Under the pieces are notes generated by a model. It did no database searches. It was given only the letters and a program-made list of their open reading frames with translations, and was not told the origin of the DNA. From Clostridioides sp. (lineage in GTDB: Bacteria; Bacillota; Clostridia; Peptostreptococcales; Peptostreptococcaceae), in the NCBI GenBank assembly GCA_031261505.1, contig JAISJN010000012.1:141012-205011 (forward strand): a stretch of 64,000 nucleotides of DNA, in the 5' to 3' direction. The translations under genes were made by a program, and so were the position numbers. Position 1 is the first letter of the stretch. Each line of letters opens with the position of its first letter. Below are positions 36,440 through 45,963 of the stretch, one piece after another.

Positions 36440-36482
36440 ACCTTCACTCCTTCCCTTATCACTTTATTTTACCACAAAAACT

Positions 36483-36515
36483 CAAATGGTGATTCAACGA
36501 TTTAAGATGGTGCAA
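36483..36515 (+). repeat. Truncated left end of the repeat
   Basis: CAAATGGTGATTCAACGATTTAAGATGGTG matches the first 30 bases of the family (compare TTGATTCAACGATTTCAG at 63487). Nothing further is preserved. Confidence 0.45.
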
Positions 36516-36540
36516 AGCTCAGCCTAATCCTAAATCTATT

Positions 36541-36578
36541 AAATAAAAAAAGAGAACAAAATAGTCATCTATTCTGAT
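36541..36578 (-). terminator. Terminator of the whiA transcript
   Basis: Minus strand: CAGAATAG-atga-CTATTTTG followed by TTCTCTTTTTTTATT, about 16 bases after the whiA stop, separating it from dnaE. Confidence 0.75.
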
Positions 36579-36593
36579 CCCTTATCATCTTCA

Positions 36594-37592
36594 TCACTTA
36601 TCGTCTTCATCGTTGTCTTTGGCACTGTCTTCGTGCTCTTGATGGTATTTTTCACTTCTTAACCTGTTCGCTATCTCTGTAACTCTTCTCAATCTGTGGT
36701 TTACGCCAGATTTTCCGATCGGCGGATCCAGCATCTCTCCAAGTTCCTTTAGGGATAAGTCCTCGTACTCCATTCTGGCTATCGCAATTTCCTGAAGATT
36801 CTTTGGAAGTTTTGATATACCCATTTCGTTTTGGATTAGGTTTATATCCTCTACAAGCCTCACAGATGCGTTTACAGTCTTTGATAAATTCGCCGTCTCG
36901 CAGTTTACAAGCCTGTTTACGTTATTTCTCATCTCTTTTAGTACTTTTGTATTCTGAAGACTCATAACCGCATTGCTAGCCCCTATTATACTGAGCATAT
37001 CAGATATTTGTTCGCTCTCTTTTAGGTAGACTATGAAGTTATTCTTTCTAGGTACTGTCTTGCTATTTAAATCTAGAGTATTTACGAGTTCCTTAAGTGA
37101 GGTGGCAAATTCATCCGAGTTTGTCACAAATTCCATATGATAACTCTTGCTCGGTGCGCTTATCGAGCCTCCTCCTAAGAACGCTCCTCTTATGTACGCC
37201 CTCTTACACTCGCTGTTTTTAATCAATTGCATCGGAACTGTGTTGACGGTGTAAAACCCATCTCCATCCTCTATCATTCCTAGATCTCGGAGTAGGGACA
37301 TAGCCCCCATCTCGTCTTTAACAGTTAGGACGTAGCTATTGTTTCTTTTCAGCATCTGATTTTTGTTTACAGAAATCGTAGTATTGATTCCAAAATGCTC
37401 CTTTAGGAGTTTAAATACCTTCCTTGCTATGGAGTTTAGTTCAGTGGTTATTTTTATATTCACCTTGCCAAATCCAACTATCTGGATACTTCCTGACAAC
37501 TTTACTATTCCAGCTAATTCGGAAACGGCAACTTCTCTATCCTCGGGCATTATTCTCGTTAGTTCGTTTTTAGTGTCAGTCGAAAATGACAT
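36594..37592 (-). CDS. whiA: DNA-binding protein WhiA
   Basis: A regulator-like protein conserved in Gram-positives and involved in cell division and chromosome organisation. It has a LAGLIDADG-like N-terminal fold ([23 protein letters not shown] region) and a C-terminal helix-turn-helix ([26 protein letters not shown]). The homing-endonuclease catalytic residues are not expected. In-frame codons at 37601 and 37598 precede the ATG at 37592, which gives the family's MSFS start with AAAGGTG at good spacing. The acidic tail ([10 protein letters not shown]) is lineage-specific. It lies in the conserved rapZ-yvcK-whiA cluster. Confidence 0.93.
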   Translation of the reverse strand: MSFSTDTKNELTRIMPEDREVAVSELAGIVKLSGSIQIVGFGKVNIKITTELNSIARKVFKLLKEHFGINTTISVNKNQMLKRNNSYVLTVKDEMGAMSLLRDLGMIEDGDGFYTVNTVPMQLIKNSECKRAYIRGAFLGGGSISAPSKSYHMEFVTNSDEFATSLKELVNTLDLNSKTVPRKNNFIVYLKESEQISDMLSIIGASNAVMSLQNTKVLKEMRNNVNRLVNCETANLSKTVNASVRLVEDINLIQNEMGISKLPKNLQEIAIARMEYEDLSLKELGEMLDPPIGKSGVNHRLRRVTEIANRLRSEKYHQEHEDSAKDNDEDDK

Positions 37593-37610
37593 CTTCATCA
37601 CCTTTTTAGT

Positions 37611-38045
37611 CTACTTATTTCGTTTCATTTTTTTCTTGATTTCGTCCAAAGCTACTTTTATGATTTCTTTCTCATCGTCGTATCTAGCCATGTCTACAAC
37701 CCTATCTAGGTGTACGAACTTAGCTTCTATGAAGCCCTCTTCTTTCTGAGGGACAGTCTCCATGTTCTTTGCCTGCATCAGATACCAAAATACGGTCTTG
37801 TGGACTGCCTTATTCTCATCCCAGTTTTCCTTAAAGGTGTAGTGAATCTCACCTAAGTATTTAAGTATATCCGCCTTGACTCCTGTCTCTTCATTTACTT
37901 CTCTAAGAGCTGCTTCTTCGTGACTTTCGCCAGCCTCTACCTTACCCTTTGGCAATACCCAGTCGCCATTAAATTTCCTCAGTAGAAGCACTGCGTTGCC
38001 GAACAAGACAACCCCTCCTGCACTGACCTCTTCTCTCATTGACAT
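37611..38045 (-). CDS. NUDIX hydrolase
   Basis: A 144-residue pyrophosphohydrolase. The NUDIX box is complete: GKVEAGESHEEAALREVNEETGV (G-x5-E-x7-REVxEExG). It starts SAGGVVLFGNAVLLLRKFNGDWVLPKG, resembling the diadenosine-polyphosphate/8-oxo-dGTP subgroup, but the substrate is unknown. It sits between yvcK and whiA, about 18 bases before whiA, so probably shares its transcript. GAGGAGTG precedes ATG. Confidence 0.9.
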   Translation of the reverse strand: MSMREEVSAGGVVLFGNAVLLLRKFNGDWVLPKGKVEAGESHEEAALREVNEETGVKADILKYLGEIHYTFKENWDENKAVHKTVFWYLMQAKNMETVPQKEEGFIEAKFVHLDRVVDMARYDDEKEIIKVALDEIKKKMKRNK

Positions 38046-38254
38046 TTTTCACTCCTCAATATCACCTAATATAATAAGATTTTCTACATTTTACACCTAT
38101 AATCCTTTATTTGCGTCCAAATTCAATTGCTGTCTTCTCTTCCCCAATACTCGTTGACTCGTATCTAATACTGATAGTTTCTATATCTTAACTGTTAAAT
38201 GCCAGACTAATCTTTTGTTGAATACATCTTTCTCATATACAAAAATCCTTGCTC

Positions 38255-39361
38255 TCAATAAAACAAATTTGATGCTATTTCCACTATTATATTTGAAATA
38301 TATTTTGCATCATGCCTGATATAGTTATTCTTTATATCGACCATGTTTTTTTCAATATGCTTGATTCCCATTTTGTCGAGCTTGTCGGCTTGTTTTTTGT
38401 CTAAAAAGACTTGCTCAGCTCCCTTTTCCTGATAATGCTCCAATACTTCCACTGGTAGTATCTCATTGTTTGTAATTACACAATCGATGTAATTTTCACC
38501 TATGTGTTTTTCAATTGCCTCGATGTGGTCCACAACGTCGTACCCTCCAGTTTCACCCGGTTGAGTCATTATATTTGATATATAAATTTTGGGTGCATTG
38601 GTCTCTATTATCGCATCTGCAACCCCTTCTATCAAAAGGTTAGGTATTACACTAGTATACAGACTTCCAGGTCCTATTACAACAACATCTGCATCGTATA
38701 TAGCGTTTAAAACGTCGCCGAGTGGTTTCACATTCGGTGGATCTAACCTTACCATATCTATTGAAGTTCCTCTATGCCTAGCTACTTTCGGTATTGTAGA
38801 CTCACCTCTAACTACTTCACCGTCTTTTAATCTGGCCACTAGATTTACATCCTGAAGTGTAGCTGGAAGTACCTTGCCTGTAATTGCAAAAACTTCACTC
38901 AACTTATATACAGCTGTTTCAAAATTTCCATATATTCCATTCATAGCAGCCAAGAACAAATTGCCAAAACTCTGACCTTTTAAAGATCCATCTGGAAATC
39001 TGTACTGCATGACCTCACTCATTGTCGGTTCTATATTGGCTAGTGCTAGCAGGCAGTTTCTGATATCGCCAGGTGGCAGCATGCCAAGGTCTTCCCTAAG
39101 TGCTCCTGATCCACCACCGTCATCTGAAACTGTCACGACAGCCGTAATATTCTTAGTCACGGTCTTAAGCCCTCTTAGAAATACCGACTGACCTGTACCT
39201 CCTCCGATTACAACTACCTTTGGATCTTGTACATTCGGCTGTGAGCTATATGAAGAATGTCTCCTTCTCCTCAGCCTTCTTCTCGACTTCGAACACACTA
39301 GCATAGTAACTATCATACCTATCCAACCTAGAAGACCCATAATTATCTTAAAATATCCCAT
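38255..39361 (-). CDS. yvcK: Gluconeogenesis factor YvcK/CofD-like, with N-terminal membrane helix
   Basis: A 368-residue YvcK-family protein, a UDP-sugar-binding factor needed for cell shape and growth on gluconeogenic carbon. The core has VVVIGGGTGQSVFLRGLK, SDDGGGSGALREDLGMLPPGDIRNC, PGSLYTSVIPNLL and NIMTQPGETGGYDV. Before it, residues 1-45 add a hydrophobic helix (ILGLLGWIGMIVTMLV-like) and a basic stretch RRRLRRRRH absent from B. subtilis YvcK, suggesting membrane attachment. CGGAGG precedes ATG and supports the long start. It follows rapZ by 23 bases, and the nudix-whiA pair lies downstream. Confidence 0.93.
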   Translation of the reverse strand: MGYFKIIMGLLGWIGMIVTMLVCSKSRRRLRRRRHSSYSSQPNVQDPKVVVIGGGTGQSVFLRGLKTVTKNITAVVTVSDDGGGSGALREDLGMLPPGDIRNCLLALANIEPTMSEVMQYRFPDGSLKGQSFGNLFLAAMNGIYGNFETAVYKLSEVFAITGKVLPATLQDVNLVARLKDGEVVRGESTIPKVARHRGTSIDMVRLDPPNVKPLGDVLNAIYDADVVVIGPGSLYTSVIPNLLIEGVADAIIETNAPKIYISNIMTQPGETGGYDVVDHIEAIEKHIGENYIDCVITNNEILPVEVLEHYQEKGAEQVFLDKKQADKLDKMGIKHIEKNMVDIKNNYIRHDAKYISNIIVEIASNLFY

Positions 39362-39384
39362 AGCAGCCTCCGAATCCTAATCTC

Positions 39385-40242
39385 TTACGCTAATGTAGAA
39401 TCCCGGTGTTTCTTCACGACTCTATATCCCTTTTCATCGAGATCCTTAGCTAGTAGATTGGTTATAGTCACTGATCTATGCCTTCCTCCCGTACATCCTA
39501 TTCCTATTACCAGATGTTGTTTACCCTCTTCTACGTACTGAGGTATCAAGAAATGAATCATATCCAGTAATTTTTCATAAAACTCTGTACTGATTGGTGA
39601 GTTCATGACGTAGCTCGCCACATCTTCTTCATCGCCAGTCCTGTATTTCAATTCTTCTATATAAAAGGGATTCGGCAAAAATCTCACGTCAAACACAAGG
39701 TCAGCATCTGTGAGTATACCGTGTTTAAACCCAAATGAAACGACAGATATAGTGATGTTCAAGCTCTCATCACCTTTTAGATAAATTTTCTTTATCTCTC
39801 TCTGTAAATCCTTTGGTTTCATATTTGATGTATCTATCACAGAATCGGCCTGAGCCATAAATTGTTTCATTATCTTTCTTTCTCTCTTTATACCCTCTGG
39901 TATCTGGACATCTTTAGCAAGCGGATGATTTCTCCTAGTCATCTTATACCTCTTTAGGAGAATATCGTCATTGCAATCCAAAAACAACATCTCAAAGGGA
40001 TAGTTCTGTTCTCTTAAATGCTTTAAGCTTTCGTCGAAATCCTTGAAGTACTGAATTCCTCTGATGTCCACCCCAATTGCAACCTTGTCTAAGCTGTCAT
40101 CGGGTTTAAAGCATAACTCTGCGAATTTGCCTATTAGGGCTGGCGGCAAGTTGTCTACGCAATAAAAGCCTACGTCTTCTAAGGCGTTCATTGTTTCGCT
40201 CTTACCTGACCCTGACAATCCTGTTACTATTAAAAACTTCAC
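39385..40242 (-). CDS. rapZ: RNase adapter / nucleotide-binding protein RapZ (YvcJ)
   Basis: A 285-residue protein with Walker [17 protein letters not shown] at the start and the C-terminal domain motif GCTGGRHRSVTITN. In E. coli RapZ controls glucosamine-6-phosphate synthase via small RNAs; in Bacillus YvcJ has GTPase/ATPase activity and affects competence, so the role in Clostridia is uncertain. It is the first of the rapZ-yvcK-(nudix)-whiA run. The start has AAAGGGGTGGG upstream. Confidence 0.95.
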   Translation of the reverse strand: MKFLIVTGLSGSGKSETMNALEDVGFYCVDNLPPALIGKFAELCFKPDDSLDKVAIGVDIRGIQYFKDFDESLKHLREQNYPFEMLFLDCNDDILLKRYKMTRRNHPLAKDVQIPEGIKRERKIMKQFMAQADSVIDTSNMKPKDLQREIKKIYLKGDESLNITISVVSFGFKHGILTDADLVFDVRFLPNPFYIEELKYRTGDEEDVASYVMNSPISTEFYEKLLDMIHFLIPQYVEEGKQHLVIGIGCTGGRHRSVTITNLLAKDLDEKGYRVVKKHRDSTLA

Positions 40243-40325
40243 TCTTACCCACCCCTTTGTCTTCTGTTAATCAATTGCTGTACTTTGATGTTCACTATCT
40301 GATTGTAGAATATAGTATACTTAAG

Positions 40326-40372
40326 ATACTCATTCCATAATATACTCATTCCATAATATACTCATTCACTAA
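40326..40372. repeat. 16-bp tandem repeat, about 2.7 units
   Basis: ATACTCATTCCATAAT occurs twice in a row (40326-40341, 40342-40357) followed by a partial third unit. It lies between the PHP phosphatase stop and rapZ. No function is evident. Confidence 0.8.
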
Positions 40373-40392
40373 CATATCCATCACACCTACAT

Positions 40393-41124
40393 CTATTCGG
40401 TGATGTTAGCTATTGTATTTATGTCCAATCCTGCCTTCGATGCATTTTCCAAGGCGAGGTTGAAATCTCCAACCCTTCTCGAAATATGTGCGTCCGACCC
40501 CATTATAAATCTATTCACGAGGTCAGAATAAGTGCATGTACTCAGGATAATTTTTAACTGCTCTATATTTAAAAAACTGTGGCTGCTGTTTATCTCAAGT
40601 TTCGTATCTGTCTGTATTGCCTCCTTTGCCACCTCTTCTATATCCACCTCACCCTTATCTCCCGGATGTGTGATTACAAAAATATCATTGTTTTTCATGG
40701 CGTTCACCACCGCTCTGGTATTGTATGCCCTAGCTCTCTCACCCTTGTAGGTGTAGTTTTCAAAATGGTTGTACGCTCCTCTAAACGAGGTCGGCATAGA
40801 TCCAAAATGATATCCTGCCATTACATAGTCGAGATATCCCCTTATCTTATCGTCGATGTCGATATTTCCCCTATCGTCGAGGATATTGCACTCCATTCCC
40901 AAAATTATCTCTATCTCTGGGTATTTTTCATTTAATCTATCGACTTCTTCTCGCATTCGCGGGATATCCTTGTATTTGACACCATAAGTCAGATGTCTAT
41001 ACCCGTGATCTGCTATACCTATCTTCGGTATTCCCTTTTCTATTGCGACTCTCACGTTATCCTCGATACTGCCCTTCCCATGACTAAAGACAGTATGTGT
41101 GTGATAATCAGCTAATATCTTCAT
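40393..41124 (-). CDS. PHP-domain phosphoesterase (YcdX/histidinol-phosphatase-like)
   Basis: A 243-residue metal-dependent phosphoesterase. PHP motifs: DYHTHTVFSHGKG (motif I), IADHGYRHL (II), LGMECNILD (III), and MGSDAHISRRVGD (IV). The trinuclear metal site looks complete. Members of this family beside murB and rapZ in clostridia have no assigned substrate; histidinol phosphate is only the family name. It is probably co-transcribed with murB (143 bases upstream). Confidence 0.88.
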   Translation of the reverse strand: MKILADYHTHTVFSHGKGSIEDNVRVAIEKGIPKIGIADHGYRHLTYGVKYKDIPRMREEVDRLNEKYPEIEIILGMECNILDDRGNIDIDDKIRGYLDYVMAGYHFGSMPTSFRGAYNHFENYTYKGERARAYNTRAVVNAMKNNDIFVITHPGDKGEVDIEEVAKEAIQTDTKLEINSSHSFLNIEQLKIILSTCTYSDLVNRFIMGSDAHISRRVGDFNLALENASKAGLDINTIANITE

Positions 41125-41267
41125 TTTATCGTCTCCCAGTTAATCAAACTCCATCTTTAGATACTTATTTCTTCTTGCTAGTAATTCTACCTAGGCTACT
41201 AAACTTCTAAAATTATATAAATATAGCATCTAGATCTATATACTCTAGTCTCTTAAATCTTTACACT

Positions 41268-42191
41268 CTAGTCTTCTAGATCTTCGCCTAGAATCTTTAC
41301 CTCTTCTTCCAACATCACCCCAAATTTATTGAAGACTGTGCTTTTTACTACAAATATTAGATCTAATATATCCTTAGCTCTAGCATTTCCTAGATTTACT
41401 ACAAACCCACAGTGTTTTTCAGAAACTTGAGCTCCTCTGAGAGAGAGACCTCTTAGTCCACTCTCATCTATAAGCTGACTTGCGTAATGTCCTTCTGGTC
41501 TTTTAAATGTACTTCCAGCACTTGCTAGTTCCAGTGGTTGTTTAGTAGTTCTCCTATTTGTTAGGTCGTCTATATGTGCCTTTATTTCATCATAATTTCC
41601 ACTTCCTAGCTCAATCTTGCAAGATAGAACTAGACATCTATTGTCTGTTACGTAGCTATGTCTATATCCGAAGTTCATCTCTTCGTTTGAAAGTTCACTT
41701 ACATTTCCTTCCATATCCACTACTCTCACCGATTTTACTATATCCTTTATTTCGCCTCCGTATGCACCCGCATTCATACTCACAGCTCCACCAATTGTAC
41801 CTGGTATACCTGTAGCGAACTCGAATCCCTTTAGAGAATTTCTTAGTACTTCCTTGCCTATAGACGACAGAAGCGCCCCAGATTGTACTTCTACTATATT
41901 TCCTTCTACATTTACAGAATTGAAATTATCTGCTATCTCTATCACTAGACCTCTCAATCCACCGTCCTTGACAAGTAGATTTGATCCATTTCCAATTATC
42001 AAAAATGGTATGTTTTCTTCCTTTACTACTTTTAATATCTCACCTATCTGCTCCTCGGTTCTCGGCCTCACAAGTACATCAGCTGGACCTCCGACTCTGA
42101 AAGATATATGTTTCTTCATAGGTTCATCTATTTTAATATCATCTTTATCTATTATTTTTGATAATTTTTCATATAAGTACTGCTTATTCAT
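41268..42191 (-). CDS. murB: UDP-N-acetylenolpyruvoylglucosamine reductase
   Basis: A 307-residue flavoenzyme reducing UDP-GlcNAc-enolpyruvate to UDP-MurNAc, the second step of peptidoglycan precursor synthesis. FAD-site motifs: ISFRVGGPADVLVRP, GNGSNLLVKDGGLRG, GIPGTIGGAVSMNAGAYGGE. The catalytic Ser lies in ASAGSTFKRPEG and the Glu region at the C-terminus (EEEVKILG). It is type II (short, no extra beta-alpha-beta insertion), usual in Bacillota. An in-frame TTG at 42206 lies on the GGAGG site itself, so ATG at 42191 is preferred. Confidence 0.95.
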   Translation of the reverse strand: MNKQYLYEKLSKIIDKDDIKIDEPMKKHISFRVGGPADVLVRPRTEEQIGEILKVVKEENIPFLIIGNGSNLLVKDGGLRGLVIEIADNFNSVNVEGNIVEVQSGALLSSIGKEVLRNSLKGFEFATGIPGTIGGAVSMNAGAYGGEIKDIVKSVRVVDMEGNVSELSNEEMNFGYRHSYVTDNRCLVLSCKIELGSGNYDEIKAHIDDLTNRRTTKQPLELASAGSTFKRPEGHYASQLIDESGLRGLSLRGAQVSEKHCGFVVNLGNARAKDILDLIFVVKSTVFNKFGVMLEEEVKILGEDLED

Positions 42192-42466
42192 TAATGTATC
42201 CTCCAAAATCTTTCTCGTTTTGCGTTGACAACTTGCTTTATGTTCTTATCTATAACAATTATATCATTATTGCCTTGTGATTTGAAAACAAATGTGAAAT
42301 TTTCTATTCGTATCTATTATTATTGTATTATTTTTTGCGTATAATTATACTTATACCCTTTATTGTTGATTGAATACAATTTTTAGAGGGTATATATGTT
42401 AAAATACGTAATAATACTACTATAATTATTGGTAGTAATTTTAAGTCATGTCATTAGGAGGGACCA

Positions 42467-44098
42467 ATGCTAAATTTTATCAGTTTTAACTCGGATTTCG
42501 AAGGATTTCTCTTCGCTGTGATATACTTGATAAATTTCACTGTAATATTTAATCTTATTTTTAGGGAAAAAAGAAACATAAACACTACTCTTACTTGGAT
42601 TTTAATTTTATTCTTGGTTCCAGTAGTTGGGTTCATAATGTTTATATGTTTTGGGAGAGATTTTTCGAAAAAAAACATCTTCAAACTCAAGAATATGGAC
42701 GATAAGGTCTTAAAAAGAAATATTCTAAAGACCCAGTTTATGTTACAAAATGAGACTGGTCTGGATAATTCAGCGCTCGATCACATGGATATGATATCCA
42801 CTTTGGCTAATTCAAACAACGCCCATTACACGAGAAACAATACAGTGGACATATATCCAAAATCAGAAGAATTTTTTACAAATCTTAAAGATGAACTGAA
42901 AAAAGCACAAAAATACATAAACTTTCAGTTCTATATTTTTAAGGACGATATGATCGGTCGTGAGATAATAGATATACTAATTGCAAAGGCCAAGGAAGGC
43001 GTCGAGGTTCGATTCCTGTACGACGCTGTTGGAGGCAGGCGCTTCCACAAGGAATCAATTGAAAAACTAAAGGCAAGTGGAGTTAAGATGGCGAGTTTCT
43101 TCCCATCGTTTCTCAAGTACTTCAATATAAACCTCAACTACAGAAACCACAGAAAAATCGTCGTAATTGACAACAGGGTCGGGTTTGTAGGTGGATACAA
43201 TATTGGAGACGAGTATCTCGGAAGGGATACAAAATTTGGAGAGTGGAGGGACACCCATGTCAAGTTGACCGGTGACGCTGTGATGGATCTTAATATGCGT
43301 TTCTTCCTCGACTGGAGGTACAGTTCAAATGAAAACTTGGATTTTTCAACCCTCTTCGACTATGAATACCCTGATTTAGAGGACGTAGACGGCTTATTAG
43401 ATTTAGAATTAGATGGATATAAGCCTGACCACTACAATGAAATCAGTAAGAAATTTGAATACGACTCTTGTAAAAATAGTAACTCCGGTACCTGCGCAAA
43501 CTGCAGTTCTGAATCGTGTACAAGCTATAAGGAAGGTGTCGGCGTTCAAATAGTATCGAGTGGACCAGACATAATCGACCTAGACGAGGTAAAATACGGA
43601 TATATTAAAATCATTCAAAAGGCAAGACATTACGTATATATTCAAACTCCGTATTTGATCCTAGATTCATCGCTCGTCGATACACTCAAAATCGCCTGTC
43701 TCTCTGGTGTCGATGTCAGAATCATGCTGCCTCAAAAACCTGACCATCCCTTTGTATACTGGGCTACAATATCCTACGCTGGAGAACTCTTGAAGTACGG
43801 TGCTAGGGTGTACACCTACAATGGCGAGAGCGGTAATGCATTCCTTCATGCCAAGACTATGGTAGCAGACGATTCTATCGCATCTATTGGTACTGCTAAT
43901 ATGGATATACGAAGTTTCGAACTTAATTTCGAAGTCAATGCCTTTATCTACTCCGATAAGAAGGCAGTTGAACTAAGAGAGATATTTCAGAGGGATCTTG
44001 AATTTTGCGATGAAATAACCAGCGAGGTATACAACGCCAGATCATCTCACGTTAAATTTAAGGAATCTATTTCTAGGTTAATGTCATCTGTACTTTAA
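42467..44098 (+). CDS. cls: Cardiolipin synthase (first of a tandem pair)
   Basis: A 543-residue membrane enzyme joining two phosphatidylglycerol molecules to cardiolipin. Two N-terminal helices (about 15-65) precede two phospholipase-D catalytic motifs: HRKIVVIDNRVGFVGG near 225 and HAKTMVADDSIASIGT near 463. Between the two PLD domains, where usual enzymes have a short linker, lies an acidic Tyr-rich segment plus a small Cys cluster (about 343-352, C-x4-C-x2-C pattern). AGGAGGG stands 6 bases before ATG. The close paralog 60 bases downstream makes a two-gene unit. Confidence 0.92.
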   Translation: MLNFISFNSDFEGFLFAVIYLINFTVIFNLIFREKRNINTTLTWILILFLVPVVGFIMFICFGRDFSKKNIFKLKNMDDKVLKRNILKTQFMLQNETGLDNSALDHMDMISTLANSNNAHYTRNNTVDIYPKSEEFFTNLKDELKKAQKYINFQFYIFKDDMIGREIIDILIAKAKEGVEVRFLYDAVGGRRFHKESIEKLKASGVKMASFFPSFLKYFNINLNYRNHRKIVVIDNRVGFVGGYNIGDEYLGRDTKFGEWRDTHVKLTGDAVMDLNMRFFLDWRYSSNENLDFSTLFDYEYPDLEDVDGLLDLELDGYKPDHYNEISKKFEYDSCKNSNSGTCANCSSESCTSYKEGVGVQIVSSGPDIIDLDEVKYGYIKIIQKARHYVYIQTPYLILDSSLVDTLKIACLSGVDVRIMLPQKPDHPFVYWATISYAGELLKYGARVYTYNGESGNAFLHAKTMVADDSIASIGTANMDIRSFELNFEVNAFIYSDKKAVELREIFQRDLEFCDEITSEVYNARSSHVKFKESISRLMSSVL

Positions 44099-44157
44099 AA
44101 TTTTTTTGTAGTATGATAGTATTGTAACGCTTAAAAACACAGATTTAAGGAGGGGCA

Positions 44158-45876
44158 ATGCAAATATTCAATATTAGACCTACTTTTTCAGAAATTTACT
44201 TTGCTATTATATATACTATCAACTTCTTAGTGATAATGAATTTAGTATTTAGGGAAAATAGAAATATAAACTCCACCCTAGCTTGGATAGTAATACTCAT
44301 GCTTATGCCCGCCTTTGGCATAGTTGCATACATTATCTTTGGCAGAAATTTCACAAAGAGTAATATCTTCAAGCTCAAGGAGAGGGATGACAAGGTATTT
44401 AAGGACAATATACTTAAGACCCAGCTCTTCCTCGAGGTAGACAAGAATATGGACCGCTGTGCAAGGGAGTACTCTGACATGATAACCTCTCTGTCAAACT
44501 CAAACAACGCCCATTATACCTCGAATAATACTGTTGATATTCAGACAAAACCAGAGGAATTTTTTAATTCATTGAAAGATTCATTGAGAAATGCTGAGAA
44601 AAATATCAACATGCTCTTTTATATCTTTAGAGATGACGATATTGGCAAGGAAATCATAGATATATTGGTTGAAAGGGCAAACGCTGGAGTAGAAGTCAGA
44701 TTCTTGTACGATGCTATGGGTAGTAGGACTCTCAGCGATAAGGGGATCCAAAAACTTAAATCCGCTGGAATCAAGACATCTAGTTTCTTCCCCTCTATTC
44801 TAAAATATATAAATATAAATGCAAACTATAGAAATCATAGAAAGATAGTTGTAATCGACAATGAAATCGGCTACGTCGGAGGATTCAATGTGGGAGATGA
44901 GTACCTAAGCAGGAACTGCGTATTCGGCGAGTGGAGGGATACACATATCAAGCTCACGGGTGACTCTGTTAAGGATTTAAACATGAGGTTCCTCCTAGAC
45001 TGGAGATATAGCTCAAAAGAAAGTATACATTTTTGTGAGTTCTTCGGTCAGGATTATCCAGGTTGCGAATGCACTATTGAAAACTGCGTTGTAGCTGGTC
45101 GAGGCATACAGGTTGAAAACTGCGTCAACGCTGAAAATATAAAAAACTCTATCGTCTCTGAGTCACAAGTTGAAGGCGAGGCACTGCTCACTCTAGATGA
45201 AAATTTAGCGACTTCTGAACACAGACAAAATATACTAGATGATATAGCAGTGGATAATACTTTATCTTCGTACTATAAAACTTACTCTAAAATAAATCCT
45301 CCGGCTGACTCAAATGTAGGAATGCAGATAGTTTCATGTGGACCTGATATATTTGGTTGGAGCGAAATAAAATACGGCTACCTTAAGATGATACAAAAAT
45401 CCAAGAAGTACGTATATATTCAGACGCCTTACCTCATACTCGATTCATCATTTTTAGACACGCTTAAAATCGCCTGCCTATCAGGTGTCGATGTGAGGAT
45501 AATGATACCTCAAAAACCGGATCACCCATTTGTATACTGGGCTACGTATTCGTACGCCGGCGAACTCTTGAAATACGGTGCTAAGATATACATCTACAAC
45601 GGAGGCAGTGGCAATGCATTCCTTCACGCAAAGACCATGGTATCAGACGATGCAGTCTGCTCTATCGGTACTGCAAACATGGATATAAGGAGTTTTGAGC
45701 TGGATTTCGAAGTCAACGCATTTATATATTCTGTAAATAAGTCTACTGAGTTAAGAAATATTTTTGAGGACGATTTGAAGTACTGTGAAGAAATAACCAT
45801 TGATATGTACAACAACAGACCTCTAACAATGAGGATGAAACAATCTGTTTCTAGGCTGTTGTCAGCGATATTGTAA
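44158..45876 (+). CDS. cls: Cardiolipin synthase (second of a tandem pair)
   Basis: A 572-residue paralog of the preceding gene, with nearly the same N-terminal helices, the PLD motifs HRKIVVIDNEIGYVGG and HAKTMVSDDAVCSIGT, and nearly identical segments (CLSGVDVRIM, QKPDHPFVYWAT). The inter-domain linker is different and longer (about 300-385): a CECTIENC...ENC stretch with repeated VENC/IENC elements, then acidic sequence. It probably arose by tandem duplication with divergence concentrated in the linker. AAGGAGGGG precedes ATG; a strong terminator follows. Confidence 0.92.
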   Translation: MQIFNIRPTFSEIYFAIIYTINFLVIMNLVFRENRNINSTLAWIVILMLMPAFGIVAYIIFGRNFTKSNIFKLKERDDKVFKDNILKTQLFLEVDKNMDRCAREYSDMITSLSNSNNAHYTSNNTVDIQTKPEEFFNSLKDSLRNAEKNINMLFYIFRDDDIGKEIIDILVERANAGVEVRFLYDAMGSRTLSDKGIQKLKSAGIKTSSFFPSILKYININANYRNHRKIVVIDNEIGYVGGFNVGDEYLSRNCVFGEWRDTHIKLTGDSVKDLNMRFLLDWRYSSKESIHFCEFFGQDYPGCECTIENCVVAGRGIQVENCVNAENIKNSIVSESQVEGEALLTLDENLATSEHRQNILDDIAVDNTLSSYYKTYSKINPPADSNVGMQIVSCGPDIFGWSEIKYGYLKMIQKSKKYVYIQTPYLILDSSFLDTLKIACLSGVDVRIMIPQKPDHPFVYWATYSYAGELLKYGAKIYIYNGGSGNAFLHAKTMVSDDAVCSIGTANMDIRSFELDFEVNAFIYSVNKSTELRNIFEDDLKYCEEITIDMYNNRPLTMRMKQSVSRLLSAIL

Positions 45877-45884
45877 AATAAAAA

Positions 45885-45927
45885 ATATGCCATCTACCTA
45901 CATTGGTGGATGGCATACTTTTTATTT
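45885..45927. terminator. Bidirectional terminator between cls and the antiporter
   Basis: TATGCCATCTACC pairs with GGTGGATGGCATA (one mismatch), with TTTTTATTTT on the plus side and T-rich sequence on the minus side. Confidence 0.85.
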
Positions 45928-45963
45928 TGGCTATCTTTTTATCTGTTTTAACTATCTTTTTAT

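Noticed and set aside
38195..38245. TTAAATG ... ACATCTTTCTCATATAC resembling a very short repeat copy
   Set aside because: Both hairpins and CTCAAGTT are missing, and the AT-rich context makes chance likely.
40580..40612. TTTATCTCAAGTTT, similar to the repeat end
   Set aside because: It lies inside the PHP phosphatase and encodes a normal conserved region; no hairpins or left edge accompany it.
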